A stretch of 64,000 bases of DNA, taken from assembly GCA_964370715.1 (NCBI GenBank), contig CAYJKJ010000013.1, positions 17,963 to 81,962 on the forward strand. The letters are read 5' to 3'. Source of the DNA: CAYJAY01 sp964370715. Lineage in GTDB: Bacteria; Bacillota; Clostridia; Oscillospirales; Ruminococcaceae. The notes under the pieces are model-generated. The model searched no databases. It was not told the DNA's origin and worked only from the letters and a program-made list of their open reading frames with translations. Shown piece by piece: positions 62,189 to 64,000 of the stretch (positions within the stretch are counted from its first letter, which is position 1; each line of letters starts with the position of its first letter). The position numbers and the translations under genes were made by a program.

Positions 62189-62635
62189 CTATTTCTATTC
62201 CCTTAAACTTTCAAAATATAACACAATCAACATATTGCCTTTTGTGGTTTTGATATTTCGCTGTTTTCTATAAGTTGATCGACAATCGCTTTTTCTGTCA
62301 AAAAAGTTTCAACTTCTCTTGAACTTATTAAACATTTATTAACATCATTTGGGACAATATAACAAGCTCTTATTTTTTGTTATTTAACAACATCGACACC
62401 TCTTTTTGCCACAGTGGTTCTCCATTTTAGGCAAAATCATCGTGTTCATGGTCTTATATTCTCATTTTATAATATTTATATTAAAAATACAATGACAATA
62501 TAAGAAACTATCTCCCCCGTGTATATAAATCATTAATAAAATCTATTTAATTTTCCTGAATATCTGTGTTATACTTGTTTTATTCCAACGCATAAAGCAG
62601 TTGTGAAATATTAACTTTTTAAGGAACTACGAATT
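62189..62635. other. Intergenic region with a possible gene remnant on the minus strand
   Basis: About 450 bases between divergent genes. On the minus strand 62449-62384 encodes a 21-residue frame with three closely spaced Cys (MNTMILPKMENHCGKKRCRCC). After a frameshift, about 48 codons (62370s down to 62227) read as ordinary protein (CYIVPNDVNKCLISSREVE..., ending KAIC) but have no start codon. Together they could be a decayed gene of about 80 codons or chance. The rest is AT-rich and should hold promoters of both flanking genes. Confidence 0.35.
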
Positions 62636-63922
62636 ATGTCGACACTTAAATGTGGAAATAAAATAGTGCTTTTATGCTCAAAGGCTTTGCGCTTTTTTGA
62701 CGAAAGACTTATCAGTCATGGCGAGCGAGTAGCCTATATTGCCTCAAAAATTGCTGAACACCTCCACGACGGCTATATCTTCAAACCTTCAACTCTTTAC
62801 CTTATGAGTATATTCCACGATATTGGAGCATATAAGACCGAAGACATAAACAATATTTTAAAGTTTGAGACTGCCGACGCAGATGAACATTCGGTCTATG
62901 GATATCTTTTTCTTAAATACTTAACCCCCATTACCGACTACTGTGAGGCGATTTTATATCACCATTCTCCTATAGGGATGTTAACCAACGTTGACCCAAT
63001 GGTCACCGCATATGCACAACTTATAAACCTAGCCGACCAAGTCGATGTTGGCTATTTGAAAACAGATTCTTTTGAAACGTTCTACTCTAATCTAATAAAA
63101 TCTGACCATATCGACCAAAAATATGTTAAAGCTTTTAGGAAACTTCTTGATAGCAACAAGCTAAATGAATATAGCTTTAATACAGATGCAACCAATTGGT
63201 CAAATAAAATGGTTGATTCTCTTAACTTAACAACCGAGGATCTAATTAGATATTTAAAGATGATAATATATTCTATGGAGTTTAAAAGCCCCGTCACAAT
63301 GCTCCATTCGGTAAACACTACTACGATAAGCGTATTTTTGGGTGAAAAACTAAACCTGTCGAAAGAAACGTTGGAAAAGCTATATTATAGTGCGCTGTTG
63401 CATGATGTTGGCAAAATTGCTATACCCGAAACCATCTTAGAGTTTGCCGGCAAACTAGATAACGATAAGCTGATAATTATGCGCACACATTCTTCTTATA
63501 CCGAAGAGATTTTAGAAGGTTTATTCGATCAAGATGTAATTGATTATGCGATAAATCATCATGAAAAACTTGATGGTAGCGGATATCCAAAAGGGTTAAC
63601 CGCAAAAGATCTTACTGTTGAAATGCGAATTGTTGCGATAGCGGATATTGCTAGCGCTCTAATAAGCAAACGCAGCTATAAAGGAAAATATGATTGGGCA
63701 AAAACTATTTCGATTCTTCGTGAAATGGCTGAACAAAATCAAATTGATGTGGGCATAGTTGAACTCATAGCCGAAAACAACGCAGAGCTACAACAAACTC
63801 TTGATACAATTTCGCAACCTGTAGAAGAAGTGTATAGTAAAATTTTTTCCGAATATAAGAGATTGCTTTTACATATGAAACAGTTAAAACTTTCATACAA
63901 CAATCAAAAATCAAAGGGTTGA
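62636..63922 (+). CDS. HD-GYP phosphodiesterase-like protein with two HD domains
   Basis: A 428-residue protein. The N-terminal HD domain (about 20-170) has HGERVAYIASKIAEHL (His28) and FHDIGAYKTED (His61-Asp62). The C-terminal HD-GYP domain (about 225-400) has LLHDVGKIAIPE (about 254-265) and the full HHEKLDGSGYPKGL motif near 308-321, which marks enzymes that hydrolyse cyclic di-GMP or other cyclic dinucleotides. No membrane or receiver domain is present, so it is soluble. The first HD domain may sense a ligand. AAGGAAC before the ATG supports the start. Confidence 0.88.
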   Translation: MSTLKCGNKIVLLCSKALRFFDERLISHGERVAYIASKIAEHLHDGYIFKPSTLYLMSIFHDIGAYKTEDINNILKFETADADEHSVYGYLFLKYLTPITDYCEAILYHHSPIGMLTNVDPMVTAYAQLINLADQVDVGYLKTDSFETFYSNLIKSDHIDQKYVKAFRKLLDSNKLNEYSFNTDATNWSNKMVDSLNLTTEDLIRYLKMIIYSMEFKSPVTMLHSVNTTTISVFLGEKLNLSKETLEKLYYSALLHDVGKIAIPETILEFAGKLDNDKLIIMRTHSSYTEEILEGLFDQDVIDYAINHHEKLDGSGYPKGLTAKDLTVEMRIVAIADIASALISKRSYKGKYDWAKTISILREMAEQNQIDVGIVELIAENNAELQQTLDTISQPVEEVYSKIFSEYKRLLLHMKQLKLSYNNQKSKG

Positions 63923-63981
63923 AAATAATAATCACAGACAAATGTGGATTCGCTTTTCTGCGGAAAAGCCACGCCGGTTAA

Positions 63982-64000
63982 AACAGTCCACCGGACTGTT
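63982..64000. repeat. Palindrome at the window end
   Basis: AACAGTCC-ACC-GGACTGTT is a perfect 8-bp hairpin cut by the end of the window. It may be the terminator of the HD-GYP gene if a T-run follows outside. Confidence 0.5.

Overview
The window (64 kb, AT-rich, one 100-base assembly gap) looks like a piece of a Clostridia-type Firmicutes genome, probably an anaerobic gut organism known from a draft or metagenome assembly. The reasons are a T-box leader on pheST, Mini-RNase III next to Obg, an FtsK/SpoIIIE translocase, UppP, consensus sigma-A promoters, rubrerythrin, a [4Fe-4S] aldo/keto reductase and L-fucose use. No rRNA, complete insertion sequence, phage or CRISPR array is visible.

Layout. 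1-1.3 kb: end of a rubrerythrin gene, a rhomboid-like membrane protein without catalytic residues, and tRNA-Leu(UAG). 1.7-13.2 kb: a seven-gene, one-strand operon encoding a MoxR AAA+ ATPase, a DUF5682 protein, a VWA protein, a double SWIM-finger protein, a small unknown protein and two DUF4132 proteins. It is a relative of the uncharacterised E. coli yehL-yehM-yehP-yehQ/yehI (molR) group and is the most interesting system here. 13.3-16.3 kb: a DlgD-type dehydrogenase, an ArsC/Spx-like reductase, a small membrane-anchored protein and an ECF transporter S component. 16.3-16.7 kb: an 89-bp palindromic tandem repeat broken by the gap. 16.8-22.5 kb: a MocR/GabR-like regulator whose PLP lysine is replaced by arginine, a cytidylate-kinase-like protein, a cell-surface NlpC/P60-like protein, a tiny Asn/Ser/Lys-rich gene and a lipoprotein. 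22.7-23.1 kb: two further families of palindromic repeats.

23.1-34 kb is mostly housekeeping on the minus strand: rplU-rpmA-obg-mrnC, birA-bioY, uppP-ftsK/spoIIIE-aldo/keto reductase, and acpS-HPr-like-mgsA. 34-43 kb on the plus strand: T-box-pheS-pheT, a MATE exporter overlapping folC, and a polar amino-acid ABC transporter. 43-50 kb: a regulator with a DNA-binding domain at each end, an NhaC antiporter, a small membrane protein, a secreted beta-rich protein, a PepV-like dipeptidase and two small genes. 50-56 kb: an L-fucose locus (AraC regulator, fucI, a FGGY kinase, a rhamnulokinase-family kinase) without an aldolase. 56-64 kb: a nuclease-like protein, an N-acyl-D-amino-acid deacylase with a nearby MFS transporter, a GntR regulator with a YdcF protein, and a double-HD HD-GYP protein.

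Many transcription units end in clear intrinsic terminators, several shared by convergent genes. Functions rest on motifs read by eye; no database search was run.
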